Positions 29,301 to 36,745 of a DNA stretch of 64,000 nt are shown here, piece by piece (position 1 is the stretch's first letter; each line of letters opens with the position of its first letter). Source of the DNA: Paenibacillus alvei DSM 29 (lineage in GTDB: Bacteria; Bacillota; Bacilli; Paenibacillales; Paenibacillaceae); the NCBI RefSeq assembly GCF_000293805.1, contig NZ_AMBZ01000009.1:186001-250000 (forward strand), written 5' to 3'. Position numbers and translations under genes: made by a program. Under the pieces are notes generated by a model. That model was not told where the DNA came from. It was given only the letters and a program-made list of their open reading frames with translations, and ran no database searches.

Positions 29301-29855
29301 GTGGGTCAGTATGACTCCCTTTGGTTCTCCTGTCGATCCAGATGAGAATTGGATAAAAGCTGTATCCGACGGCTCTGCCTCATGGACGGCTCCGGGCCTG
29401 CAGGATGCGAAATCAATGCTGTCAGCAAACAAGGTGCGCTTCTTCATATCGGACCATCGATCTTGGTAGTCCGCTTTTTGAGAAAAAGCTTCTACGTACG
29501 AATAGCTGGTTTCAGCTATCAAAAGCACGGGACGCTTCAACACGTCCCATATTTGAAACAATTTCCTTTTATGCTCATCATTGCTGCCAACCGATACAGG
29601 TACCGGAATGAAACCGCCCAGCACGCATGCCCAAAACATTTGAATAAATAGCTCTTCGTCTTCAATTTGGAATAAAATTTCGTCTCCAGGCACGATTCCT
29701 TTTTCCTGAAAATAACCGATCAGGTGCCGAGCCCGGTCATACAGGTTTTTGTAAGAAAGAAAGTGTTCCTTTTCACCTCCTTGGATAAAGGTAATTCCTC
29801 TATCCTCCTGTCGCCTTACAGCATGAAGCATGTCCGTCAGTCGCCGGAATTCCAT
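23373..29855 (-). CDS. Lipo-initiation NRPS: FAAL-ACP-C-A(Asn)-PCP-E
   Basis: 2160 residues from ATG 29855 (AAGGAGG upstream). Residues 1-585 are a fatty-acyl-AMP ligase (FSSGSTGEPKGVILT, NGQNVYPHDIE). An ACP follows (WGSNSLQL). The C domain has HHIVIDGTS near 800. The A domain has YTSGSTGKPKGVM near 1265 and NEYGPTETV. The PCP is LGGDSIKA near 1650. An E domain completes it (HHLVIDGVSWRILLED near 1840, FNYLGQFG near 2053). The pocket reads D-L-T-K-I-G-E-V-G-K, one step from the asparagine code DLTKLGEVGK. The protein should load a free fatty acid, attach it to Asn and epimerise the Asn, giving N-acyl-D-Asn. This is the cap used in colibactin- and zwittermicin-type prodrugs. Confidence 0.93.
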   Translation of the reverse strand: MEFRRLTDMLHAVRRQEDRGITFIQGGEKEHFLSYKNLYDRARHLIGYFQEKGIVPGDEILFQIEDEELFIQMFWACVLGGFIPVPVSVGSNDEHKRKLFQIWDVLKRPVLLIAETSYSYVEAFSQKADYQDRWSDMKKRTLFADSIDFASCRPGAVHEAEPSDTAFIQFSSGSTGEPKGVILTHDNLLSNILAMINRSAIGSEDSTLSWMPLTHDMGLIGCHMVPIAAQIQQYLMPTSLFIRRPTLWMAKCSEHRSTILSSPNFGYQYFLGKFKQEAASAWNLSHVRLIFNGAEPISAELAARFMAALAPCGLKQNAMFPVYGMAEACLAVTFPPVGDELNTMHLNRKHLSLGSVVKETEAGEGVSFVDVGSPVDDCCIYIGDSSGTDLAELMIGEIYLKGRNVTSGYYNNESATAERITSTGWLRTGDLGFMRNGRLYVTGRVKDILFVNGQNVYPHDIERVCEAVEPIKLGTIAACGVSNPEAASDDLLLFVLYRGKLEDFAPLAVTLRSHVQRQLGITVEHVVPVTRLPKTTSGKIQRYKLGEWYRQQHFAEIIEQVSEYVQLHLQERQLAMPVSGTEERLLEICCRLLGVNEIGTLDSLFDWGSNSLQLTYLIANIRAEFGVKISLHDIFHQPTIRQIAHLIEHAQASDADEVIMEVDPSERSIFPTTPPQRRIYAWQQLNKQGVSYNITAVLKLEGPLSFEQVEKAWSAIVKRHGALRTYFDFQDGEPVQQIAAVSDLAVRLDYEEVFGGIDIQNYADSFVRPYDLHHAPLWRTKLCKTSEDQHLFLIDLHHIVIDGTSMHIIMSEFVQLLLNQSLGPSPLSFADYALWREKQPLSEEHQAYWLAEMSGELPILEMPTCSPRPALLSGAGDHYFDRLSKELAERCRSFAREQCVSVYMVLLAAYKLMLAQCTGQQNLVVGTSSAGRTIPGTERTAGMFVQTLAIRSQPEGHKTVSEYVREIKEKTLLALEHQDYPFERLLEKLPIRRDASRNPLFDTMFVYQNMDKAAWRENELHIERVPYSAKSSKFDFSLIVEDLDDTFALDWEYSLDLYEQGMISELNAYYCGILSQMCENPENRLCELNVLNSSQQEELLRMGAGPEADYPKDAFIHWLVEDQAAMTPDHTAIEDGQRSLTYRELDEQTNRLARVLVANGLQRDMLAAILLPPCLEQIVCILAVMKAGGAYLPIDSDYPAERIAYLLEDSGAQLLLTGGHLRDKPRFSGRVVDVLDPSLLEKSSPEPITRSGLPRQLAYVIYTSGSTGKPKGVMVEQQGLVNYIWWARKVYANGEKADFPLYSSISFDLTVTSIFTPLVTGGKIVIYGDDDKDLAVQRIFKDNKVQIVKLTPSHLKFIKEWDNRHSMVTALIVGGEQLDMCLASEVFDSFGGEVAIFNEYGPTETVVGCMIYQFDAQIRRACVPIGKAADNVRIYLLDGSQRLVPKFSVGEIYIAGDGVARGYLKRSDLTRERFVEDPFAERLGAVMYRTGDLARWLPDGNMEYIGRADDQVKIRGYRIELQEVQHELQQLSGVREAVVAAQQDNAGQAYLCAYVIASRPVSISVIRKELNHTLPSYMLPAYVVQVEHIPLTANGKVNFHALPKPQDNIRTNRVTGAPRNETEETCARIWAEVLDLDGIGIHDEFYELGGDSIKAIQISSRLKQAGISVETKQILQHQTIGSLCENLDMNAVAKHYEQGLISGDKEMFPIDHWFFEQKLRHPGYYHQSVLLKMKQPIVLERLRTALGQLVLHHDGLRLNYRADGGESLFYQNKHAHLSFPLETYELKQQSEEQNMLEIEAAARSLKSKLDIYKDLLIRAVAFTSQLITEYVLITAHHLVIDGVSWRILLEDVKLAYDQLSESRPVALPAKTASLRDWHEGLRQYSEQAEVKQQIDYWSANQQAQHWFFPQAAEVKDWTSGRRECHVTWIDDECTRTLLTQSHRAFNTEPVDLMLTAFARTMHFFTGHSLIGLELENHGRHLEGIDASRTIGWFTALFPLRLELPQASLSKQIQSVKEQLRQIPDKGIGYGVLAYMNRDLLERSCEPAPFRFNYLGQFGREADNDWFELVYQEHAMECHPDNRMSAKLELNSLVMNGRLRLELMYHCEAYDQETIGHWMSVYVQQLQDIISHAANEREEQFTPSDFDTVEISQQQLDMLFK

Positions 29856-29870
29856 CGTTCTGCCTCCTTG

Positions 29871-30719
29871 CTAACTATAGTTGTAAAAGCCCTTGCCCGC
29901 TTTTTTGCCGTACAAACCGGCATCCACCATCTTCTGCAGCAAGGGGGCCGCCCTGAATTTGGTATCCTGATAGCTTTCATAAAGGATATTCAGGGAATCC
30001 AATACGGTGTCCAGCCCAATCAAATCCGCGGTTTCCAACGGTCCCATTTTGTGTCCGTAACACTTTTTAAAGATGTCGTCCACTTCCTGGGGCGAAGCGA
30101 CCTGATCTTGAACGACATAAACCGCTTCGTTCATAAACAAATGAGATATCCGATTCGATACAAAGCCCGGCATATCGTTGACTAGAATGGCTTCTTTGTC
30201 CAAGCTGTCCAGAAATCGATGAGCCTGATCAATCGTATCTGCAGAGGTGTGATAACCCCGAATGACCTCAACGGAGGATTTCATATAGACAGGATTCATG
30301 AAATGCATCCCGATTACTTTGCTCGGCCGTCCGGTAAAGCTGCCGATGCGGGTAATGGAGATGCACGATGTGTTGGCGGCGAAGCAGACTTCTGTCGGAC
30401 ATATTTGATCGAGTGTTCCGTAAATCTCCTTTTTTACGCATTCGTTCTCCGTTGCGTTTTCGACAATAAAATTACAGTTTGCAACAGCCGAAATCTCCGT
30501 GTCGAACGTAACCAGTTCAAGTGCCTGGTCAGCCGTTAACCGGGGGGCTGATCGGTTGATGAGCGGAGCAAGCCGCACGGTTTTCAAAATTTCAGATTTC
30601 GCTGCGGCAAGCGCATTCTCGCTCACGTCGATCAGCACAGACGGGATACCGTGCCAAATGAGATCTACCGTCATGCCGATGCCCATGGTACCTGCGCCAA
30701 TAATGCCAGCCTTATGCAT
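29871..30719 (-). CDS. 3-hydroxyacyl-CoA dehydrogenase family, FkbK-like
   Basis: 282 residues from ATG 30719. The NAD-binding loop AGIIGAGTMGIGMTVDLI is at the N-terminus, with ENATENECVKKEI, GMHFMNPVY (catalytic His region) and NRISHLFMNEA later. It closely follows the 3-hydroxybutyryl-CoA dehydrogenase pattern over its full length. Next to an FkbH homologue (30 bases upstream) and in one operon with an ACP and an FkbI-like enzyme, it is best read as the dehydrogenase that oxidises glyceryl-ACP on the way to hydroxymalonyl-ACP. A primary-metabolism role is unlikely given the operon. The NRPS start lies 16 bases downstream. Confidence 0.9.
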   Translation of the reverse strand: MHKAGIIGAGTMGIGMTVDLIWHGIPSVLIDVSENALAAAKSEILKTVRLAPLINRSAPRLTADQALELVTFDTEISAVANCNFIVENATENECVKKEIYGTLDQICPTEVCFAANTSCISITRIGSFTGRPSKVIGMHFMNPVYMKSSVEVIRGYHTSADTIDQAHRFLDSLDKEAILVNDMPGFVSNRISHLFMNEAVYVVQDQVASPQEVDDIFKKCYGHKMGPLETADLIGLDTVLDSLNILYESYQDTKFRAAPLLQKMVDAGLYGKKAGKGFYNYS

Positions 30720-30748
30720 GGCAACATCATCTCCCTGCTCTATTTCAT

Positions 30749-31801
30749 TTAAATCCCCGCATGATTTCCAATTCGAACTCGAATATAGGAAGGAAGCGGC
30801 TGTATGATCGACAAGTCGTTTTCGAATACAATGAGATCAGCTTGATTGTAAATTTCCTTGAAGTTGGAAAAACGGTAGGTCATCTCCATCATCCGGTTGC
30901 GTCCCGTCTTGCGAAAATCTCCTCGCAGCACTTTATTGGACGCTTTGCATTCTTGCATGATATGACTGAGAAGCACGCTTCCGACCCCGCGTGACATGAC
31001 GCGGCAGGACATAAGCAATAATTTCATATGCCAGGCTGTATCCCCCATCTCGATCAGCGCCATTCCAATTTTGCCGTACGAGCCGTATTTATCTGTTAAT
31101 TCGCATACGAGCAGCTTATGTTGCTCCGATGTGCAATAATAGTTCAGTTCCTCGAAATCATAAGTGATTCCCGTAGAATTCAATTGATTGGTTCTTACCG
31201 TCAATTCCTCGGCTCGCTTTAAATCCTCATGCTGGGCTTCCGAAATAATGAATTCCATGCGAAGCGAGGCGAGAAATTCTTCTTTGGGCCCTTCAAATTG
31301 AAGTTCTTCCTCGTTACGTTTCTGATCCTGCATGTACATGTGCCGGCGTCGAGCCGAATCGACCGTAATGAAAGCCGGGTTCAGCCTTGGATGAACCAGC
31401 AGCCCCTGTATATCGTCGGGAGCCCAGCAAGCAATTTCTTGATGAAAGCTTTGAACTTCATCCCGCTCGAAAGGCTGATCGTCCAAAAACAGCATCGAAT
31501 CCATGCCGATATTTAGTTTAGATTGAATCCAGGCGATATTGGACGACTTGGCGTTCCAATTGATTGCCGGGTACAGAAAATAATCGGCAATTCCGAATTC
31601 CTCCAGCTTCGCATATGCATGTGCATGATCGTTTTTGCTTGCAATCGAGTGGAGAATCCCTCGTGCATCCAACTCCTTGATAACCTCGGCTATTCCTGGG
31701 CGCAGTCGCACATCATTCGAAGATTCAAGGAGAACGCCGTCCCAAATTGTATGATCCAGATCCCAGATGACGCATTTGAATTCTTTTTCCTTTCGCTCCA
31801 T
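30749..31801 (-). CDS. FkbH-like glyceryl transferase/phosphatase (HAD family)
   Basis: 350 residues from ATG 31801, with GAGGAGGG upstream. The HAD motif VIWDLDHTIWDGVLLE near the N-terminus and FLDDQPFERDEV around residue 100 are hallmarks of the HAD-IIIC/FkbH group. The C-terminal half is GNAT-like in layout (MSRGVGSVLLSHIMQE, FRKTGRNRMM). Family members take a glyceryl unit from 1,3-bisphosphoglycerate, remove the phosphate and load it on an ACP. Together with the FkbK-, FkbI- and ACP-like genes the full set for hydroxymalonyl-ACP is present. Its stop and the next start are 30 bases apart. Confidence 0.92.
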   Translation of the reverse strand: MERKEKEFKCVIWDLDHTIWDGVLLESSNDVRLRPGIAEVIKELDARGILHSIASKNDHAHAYAKLEEFGIADYFLYPAINWNAKSSNIAWIQSKLNIGMDSMLFLDDQPFERDEVQSFHQEIACWAPDDIQGLLVHPRLNPAFITVDSARRRHMYMQDQKRNEEELQFEGPKEEFLASLRMEFIISEAQHEDLKRAEELTVRTNQLNSTGITYDFEELNYYCTSEQHKLLVCELTDKYGSYGKIGMALIEMGDTAWHMKLLLMSCRVMSRGVGSVLLSHIMQECKASNKVLRGDFRKTGRNRMMEMTYRFSNFKEIYNQADLIVFENDLSIIQPLPSYIRVRIGNHAGI

Positions 31802-31819
31802 TCCGAATACACCCTCCTC

Positions 31820-33082
31820 TTAAGGATTGATGCTTGCTGCGGCTGCCTCATCCTCCAGCCGTACTTCCAGTATCTCGGATGCCCGATCCAGCGTATCCCG
31901 GACTTCCTCGTATGTCCGTCCCGTAACGATTACATAACCTAACCGATCATAAGCGTTATGGGGCAGCCTTACGCGGGAACCGGACTTGGCCGTAATTGTC
32001 AATTGCCGCATACCCGGCAACTGCTCGATTCGCTCTCTGCCAAGCACTTCGCGCAACACCCCGGCTTCTTTCGCTGTCAAAAATTGAATGCCGGAAAATC
32101 CAACCATCTCTCCGTTCCATGGTTCCGGCTTCATTACTGAGCAGCGAATATGCTGCTCTAGAACGTCAATTCCCGTTGTGTAGCGAATCAATTCTGGAAT
32201 CATGCCGCCGGCTAGGCGAGCATTAATTTCGATAATAGAGCAGCCTTGTTCCGTCAATTTGACTTCAACGTGGGCGGCGCCGTTTCGAAAGCCTACAGCT
32301 TGCAGAGCTGACTCCACGGCGGATCGTATCTCCATTTCGCTTTTCTTGCACAATGGGGCGGGGAAAATGTGTCTCTTCTCTACAAAAAATGGAGCGCCGC
32401 CCACTTGTTTTTCCGTAATGCCGATACAGCGCATGGTTTCCTGCCAGCAAAGCATTTCCACGCTGTATTCAGGCGCGTCAATATACTGCTCTACTAGTGC
32501 TGTCATTGACGTGGATTGTCCGCGCATATTTACCTGTACGTCCAGAATCAATCGAATTTGTTGTTCTGCTTCCTCTCGGCTCCTACACAGCTTCACGTGG
32601 TTCGATCCGCTATCGTCTGCAGGCTTGATTACGCAAGGGAATCCTATGCGACCGATAGCTTGGCCGAGTTCATGAACCGAACGAACGACGGCGAATTCGG
32701 GCTGCCTTATTCCTGCCTCCTCCAGCCGCAAGCGCGTCATATGTTTATTGCGGCAGGTCTTGATCGCTTGGGGTGAGTTGCCCGGAAGCTGGCAGCGCTG
32801 GCTCAGGGTGGCGATTGTTTCAATATAAAACTCGCTTGTAGTTGCAAAGCCGCAAATTGCACCGCGGTCTATTTCCGAGCCCAGCATTTGTTCGATGTCA
32901 GGAATGGAATTAGTGTTGCATACAAGTACGGAACAGCCCGTTTCCATAAGTCCGTCATATCGATCGGGGCAATTGGTCAAAAAAAGTGGCTCCCATCCCA
33001 TTTCGGCAGCTTTGCGCAGTGCCAGCATGCCCGTACCGGTCGTATTGGCTTCTATGAACACCAGTTTATCGCACACCTGCAT
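31820..33082 (-). CDS. ATP-grasp carboxylate-amine ligase
   Basis: About 420 residues. ATG 33082 is three bases from its AAAGGAG site, so GTG 33076 may be the true start; a longer frame from 33151 overlaps the upstream gene fully. The N-terminal stretch LVFIEANTTGTGMLALRKA and the ATP-grasp core (FPCVIKPADDSGSNHV, VEQYIDAPEYSVEML, then IIEINARLAGGMIPELI with metal-binding Glu/Asn) are clear. Such enzymes join a carboxylate to an amine via an acyl phosphate, often forming dipeptides or amides. In this operon it could attach a residue, or release or cap the product since no thioesterase is present. Both are inference. It overlaps the PLP synthase gene end by 17 bases. Confidence 0.88.
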   Translation of the reverse strand: MQVCDKLVFIEANTTGTGMLALRKAAEMGWEPLFLTNCPDRYDGLMETGCSVLVCNTNSIPDIEQMLGSEIDRGAICGFATTSEFYIETIATLSQRCQLPGNSPQAIKTCRNKHMTRLRLEEAGIRQPEFAVVRSVHELGQAIGRIGFPCVIKPADDSGSNHVKLCRSREEAEQQIRLILDVQVNMRGQSTSMTALVEQYIDAPEYSVEMLCWQETMRCIGITEKQVGGAPFFVEKRHIFPAPLCKKSEMEIRSAVESALQAVGFRNGAAHVEVKLTEQGCSIIEINARLAGGMIPELIRYTTGIDVLEQHIRCSVMKPEPWNGEMVGFSGIQFLTAKEAGVLREVLGRERIEQLPGMRQLTITAKSGSRVRLPHNAYDRLGYVIVTGRTYEEVRDTLDRASEILEVRLEDEAAAASINP

Positions 33083-34103
33083 ATGCTCCTTTCGACTGGG
33101 TATAAGACCAGGAATGAACCACGCACTGCTCCGAAACCTGTAAAGGCTCATCGGGAAGCCTTAGTTGGTGAATTCCCTTCTCAAGCCGATACCGTTCGCT
33201 ATAAATGGTATCGACGTAACGATCGCCTCGATCCGGAAATAGAGCGACGATTTTCGTCTCCGGATTGACTCGAGTACTGATCCACCGCGCAACGGCATAT
33301 ACTGAACCGGAGCTGTTGCCGGCAAATATTTTCTCGCGTTCCGCCAGTTGCAATGTGGCCGCAAACGATTCTTCGTCATTTAACCAATGAACCTCGTCGA
33401 CAATGCTATGGTTCACATTTGCCGCTACAAGACTGTTGCCTAATCCGCTTTGCAATCGGTCTTTGCGATCCGGTTGACCGAAAATAACGCTGCCGGTCGC
33501 GTCAACTGCAACGACGCGCATGTTGGGATTATGTCTGCGCAATTCCGCAGCCGTACCCGACATGGAGCCGCCACTGCCGACGGAAGCAACCAGAATATCC
33601 ACATGACCAAGATCTGCCACCAACTCTTCGGCAAGCTCCTTATAGGCGCGAGGGTTGTCGGGATTATCGTATTGACGCGGCCAATATGCGTCAGGGTATT
33701 GGTTTAGCAGTTCTTGCAGCTTCTCCAGACGTGCCCCCTGCCATCCGTTTTCGTTCATCTTATCTACGATGTATACGCGGCATCCTAATGATGTAAGCTT
33801 GGCCATCGTAATCGGGTCGATTCTTGGGTCGGTTACGATATGTACGGGATGGCCCAAATGCGTACCTACAAGCGCAATGCCGCAAGCCATAGTGCCGGAG
33901 GAACTCTCCACGATCGGAGCGCCGTCTTTGAGCTGCCCCGCTTTTTTTGCTTCTAGGATAATTTGTTTGGCTACGCGATCTTTCATGCCGAAGGGATTCA
34001 TAAGCTCCAATTTCGCGTACACATTACCTCTGCACTGCTCATCGAGCCTAAGCTTGACGAGCGGTACGCGTCCCACCGCGTCTACCATGCTTTCATGCAG
34101 CAT
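33066..34103 (-). CDS. PLP-dependent beta-replacement enzyme, cysteine-synthase-like
   Basis: 345 residues from 34103. The PLP lysine lies in NPFGMKDRVAKQ near residue 42. The phosphate-binding loops ESSSGTMACGIAL and ASVGSGGSMSGTA are present. It is a fold-type II synthase of the cysteine synthase/SbnA group. The immediate neighbours, a threonine-kinase-like gene 15 bases upstream and an argininosuccinate-lyase-like gene before it, suggest that it replaces the phosphate of O-phosphothreonine with an amino-acid nitrogen (for example aspartate). The lyase would then cleave the adduct to give 2,3-diaminobutyrate. A similar trio (DabA/B/C type) is, as I recall, known from friulimicin-class clusters. 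The exact substrate is inferred from context. Confidence 0.88.
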   Translation of the reverse strand: MLHESMVDAVGRVPLVKLRLDEQCRGNVYAKLELMNPFGMKDRVAKQIILEAKKAGQLKDGAPIVESSSGTMACGIALVGTHLGHPVHIVTDPRIDPITMAKLTSLGCRVYIVDKMNENGWQGARLEKLQELLNQYPDAYWPRQYDNPDNPRAYKELAEELVADLGHVDILVASVGSGGSMSGTAAELRRHNPNMRVVAVDATGSVIFGQPDRKDRLQSGLGNSLVAANVNHSIVDEVHWLNDEESFAATLQLAEREKIFAGNSSGSVYAVARWISTRVNPETKIVALFPDRGDRYVDTIYSERYRLEKGIHQLRLPDEPLQVSEQCVVHSWSYTQSKGAYAGVR

Positions 34104-34117
34104 CTCGCGTCCCTCCT

Positions 34118-35117
34118 TTACTGATCATTGCCGTATAGCAGCGTCGCCGCACCTACTGTCTGGACTGCACCGTTCCCGTTCCGGCCAGGAAATTCGTCAT
34201 TCTGGCACTGTCGTCCAGCCGTTCCTTTCTTTTTATCCTCATTCCAAGCATGGAACAGGTGCACCTCATCCGCTAGGCGAAGCAACGAGAGGCGCGCAGC
34301 ATGAAGCTGTTGAAAATGTCTTTTATCGGATTCCGTAAATAAAATGCCAATAAAAGTCCCGCTGTGCGCCACTATAACCCCGAGTGCGTCCACCTGTCGA
34401 CAGATGGCAAGGACATCGTCCAGCCTTTTTTTTCACATAGTTTCTGGTTCATGATCGCACTGCGCGTCGAAATTTCGCCGATCGTTCGGACGTCTTTGGC
34501 GCGAATCGCTTCTGTCATTCGGCACAGCATATCGTCATACTCCCGACACTCCATATTCGAAAAGGGCTTGGGCTTGTTGTTGAACTCGACGGTGTCAAGC
34601 TCGCCGCCTTCATCGATTCCCAGCACAGTCAAGAGAGGAGATTCGCCAAGGAACCGGTGAAGCTGGACATGCCTATGGAAAAAGGATACGATTCCACTGT
34701 ACATCACGCCGTCGGTCGGCTCGATTTTCCTTAAAAATATTCCGTTTGCCGTTCATCAAGCCTCAATTGGAAACAATCGCTGACCGCCCGTATCGTAGCT
34801 ACAAGATCAGCAGATGAACTCGCCAAACCTTTTCCTACAGGAATATTGCTTTCGATCTCCAGCATTCCACCTGGCGGAAGTCTGTAATGAGATAAGATTA
34901 AATCAGCCAACTGTTTCGATTTATGCTTGGAGCTCGGATACACCATAATATCCGAACACTGGTCGTAAGAGGTAAACGTGGCAGTTGAAAAACGATTGAT
35001 CGGCATGGTAACCAGAAAATCATTGCCGTCCACACTGACACCCTGAAGCAGTTCCCCGAACGTGCCGCAAGCCTTACCCGAACCCGTGCAGATGATGGAC
35101 ATTTGATGCTGCATCAT
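34118..35117 (-). pseudogene. GHMP-family L-threonine kinase (PduX-like), two frameshifts
   Basis: Three consecutive frames together form a complete PduX-like kinase of about 330 residues. Frame one (35117 to 34731) has CGTFGELLQG and the ATP-binding PVGKGLASSSADLVA. Frame two (to about 34430) has GVMYSGIVSFFHRH after the restored EPTDG. Frame three has ALGVIVAHSGTFIGILF. One extra base in the A5 run at 34733-34737 and one in the T8 run at 34426-34433 restore a continuous protein. PduX phosphorylates L-threonine. Here that would supply O-phosphothreonine to the PLP synthase encoded 15 bases downstream. Start ATG 35117 follows GAGAGAGGAAAC. Because the frame breaks are single-base homopolymer differences, the gene may be intact in the living strain. 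Confidence 0.82.
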
Positions 35118-35156
35118 GTTTCCTCTCTCTCCTGTATCTTTGATATCGCTAAGTAC

Positions 35157-36674
35157 TCATTCGTATAGTCCCGATTTGCGGCCGATCCGCCGCTTGTTTG
35201 CTTGCAATCGCTCTTTGTGGCTAAAACATTCCTTGACTTGCTCGTCCAGCAGCGACAAAACCTCGGAAGGGCGAACTGAGCCTGAGGTGCATTTGCCCCA
35301 CAGACTGTGATCAATCGAAAAAGCGATGCGAAGTTCACTTTCCCCAATGTCTATGCTGTATCCGGCTTCGGAGCAAATTTCCTGCAGCAGCGGAGCCGGC
35401 GCCTCTTGAGGAAGCTTCTTATCGTTAAGCATGGCGACAATATACCTGCCCGCCAGAACCTGCGCCGTCCGATAAGGAATATTGGCTCTAAGAGCCAATA
35501 GGTTGGCTAGGCTGAACCCTCCGAAAAACTCTTGCGTACAGATGCCGAGCAGACGTTCATCTTTAAAATTCAATTGGCGAATGACCGTTGTGAATAACGC
35601 CGCTGTATGGCAGGTCGCGTCGATGAGATCCTGAAAATGACGGCCTCCTTCCTTTGCGGTTTCAACCAGGTTTGTATATGGCGTATTACGCTGAATCATG
35701 ACAAAATCCGTATAGTAGGCAGAGATGTGAGCTGTCTTGCCTCTAATGCGTTCCAAGATGGGAAAATTCTTTTTCTGAGGCATTGCTGAGGAGACACCCG
35801 ATAAGGAATCGGGTAAATCAATGAAGTGATATCCGCTGCTTCCCCAACTGATAAAATCGGTGGCGAATCGACTCAATGCGACGCCCAAGGTCGATAATTC
35901 TGCGGCAATGTGCAGCATCCATTCCTTGGACGCGACGCCGGACAACGCATGTCGTCCCGGACGGGAGAAGCCAAGCTGCTGAGCCAAGCATGTTCTGTCC
36001 CATGCCAGTTCCAACCCAGCCATCGCACCTGACCCGAGCGGACATTCGTCGATGTCGTCGAATACAGCCAGCAGCCGGCGAATTGTTCTGCCCAGTTGTT
36101 CGCTCATAGCGGATATGTAGAAGCCGGCCGTTATAATCTGAGCTGGCTGATAGTGAGTGTAACCCGGCATGGGAAGATCTGCGGTATTCCTAGCGAGAAA
36201 GTGAAGAGCCTCAGTGAAATCCAGCAAATGCTCTGTCACTCGAATTAGTGCATCTCTCGCGAACATCAACTGCGCTGTGGCCTGTACGTCATTTCGGCTG
36301 CGATCCATATGCCAAAGTTCCGAGGATGACTGATGCATGCGGCTCATGCGGCTCTGCACGCATTGTTCCAGTGCAAACAGGATATCGGACATATTGCTTT
36401 CAGGGTCTGCCCCGATAGAACGCTTCTGCTCAATCTCTTCCAATAGTTTGACGATAGCAAGCATGTCTTTCTCGGAGAGCACTCCTAAGCGCGCATATTC
36501 TCTTGCCATTACTTGTTCAATGCGGATGTAATAAGGCAATAGGTATTGAAGCTCGTATTCGAATTGCGGTCGCAACACAAGTTCATTCACTAGCGCGGAG
36601 GGCGATTCCCTAATGCGCCCAGTCAGATTTTTCGTCTCATGTCCTATTTCCACCTTATCACCCACCTGGATCAT
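35157..36674 (-). CDS. Argininosuccinate-lyase-like enzyme, first gene of the operon
   Basis: 505 residues from ATG 36674; a GTG at 36653 has the better ribosome site (CCAGGTGGGTG) and may be the real start. The superfamily signature GVSSAMPQKKNFPILE near residue 295, MPGYTHYQPAQ near 170 and HMDRSRNDVQA near 120 carry the Ser, Lys and His residues used in fumarate-releasing elimination. It is longer than typical ArgH and is not next to argG, so arginine synthesis is unlikely. With the threonine-kinase and PLP-synthase genes directly downstream it probably cleaves an aspartate adduct to fumarate plus 2,3-diaminobutyrate. It is the promoter-proximal gene of the whole cluster. Confidence 0.88.
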   Translation of the reverse strand: MIQVGDKVEIGHETKNLTGRIRESPSALVNELVLRPQFEYELQYLLPYYIRIEQVMAREYARLGVLSEKDMLAIVKLLEEIEQKRSIGADPESNMSDILFALEQCVQSRMSRMHQSSSELWHMDRSRNDVQATAQLMFARDALIRVTEHLLDFTEALHFLARNTADLPMPGYTHYQPAQIITAGFYISAMSEQLGRTIRRLLAVFDDIDECPLGSGAMAGLELAWDRTCLAQQLGFSRPGRHALSGVASKEWMLHIAAELSTLGVALSRFATDFISWGSSGYHFIDLPDSLSGVSSAMPQKKNFPILERIRGKTAHISAYYTDFVMIQRNTPYTNLVETAKEGGRHFQDLIDATCHTAALFTTVIRQLNFKDERLLGICTQEFFGGFSLANLLALRANIPYRTAQVLAGRYIVAMLNDKKLPQEAPAPLLQEICSEAGYSIDIGESELRIAFSIDHSLWGKCTSGSVRPSEVLSLLDEQVKECFSHKERLQANKRRIGRKSGLYE

Positions 36675-36745
36675 AAATTGTAAGAACGAAGGACTGCATA
36701 AAATAGCTGAATTTCTATTTTATACCATAAGCATACTTGAGTTAT

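Noticed and set aside
35157-36674. True argininosuccinate lyase of arginine biosynthesis
   Set aside because: No argG or other arginine genes nearby; it leads a secondary-metabolite operon beside a threonine kinase and a PLP synthase.
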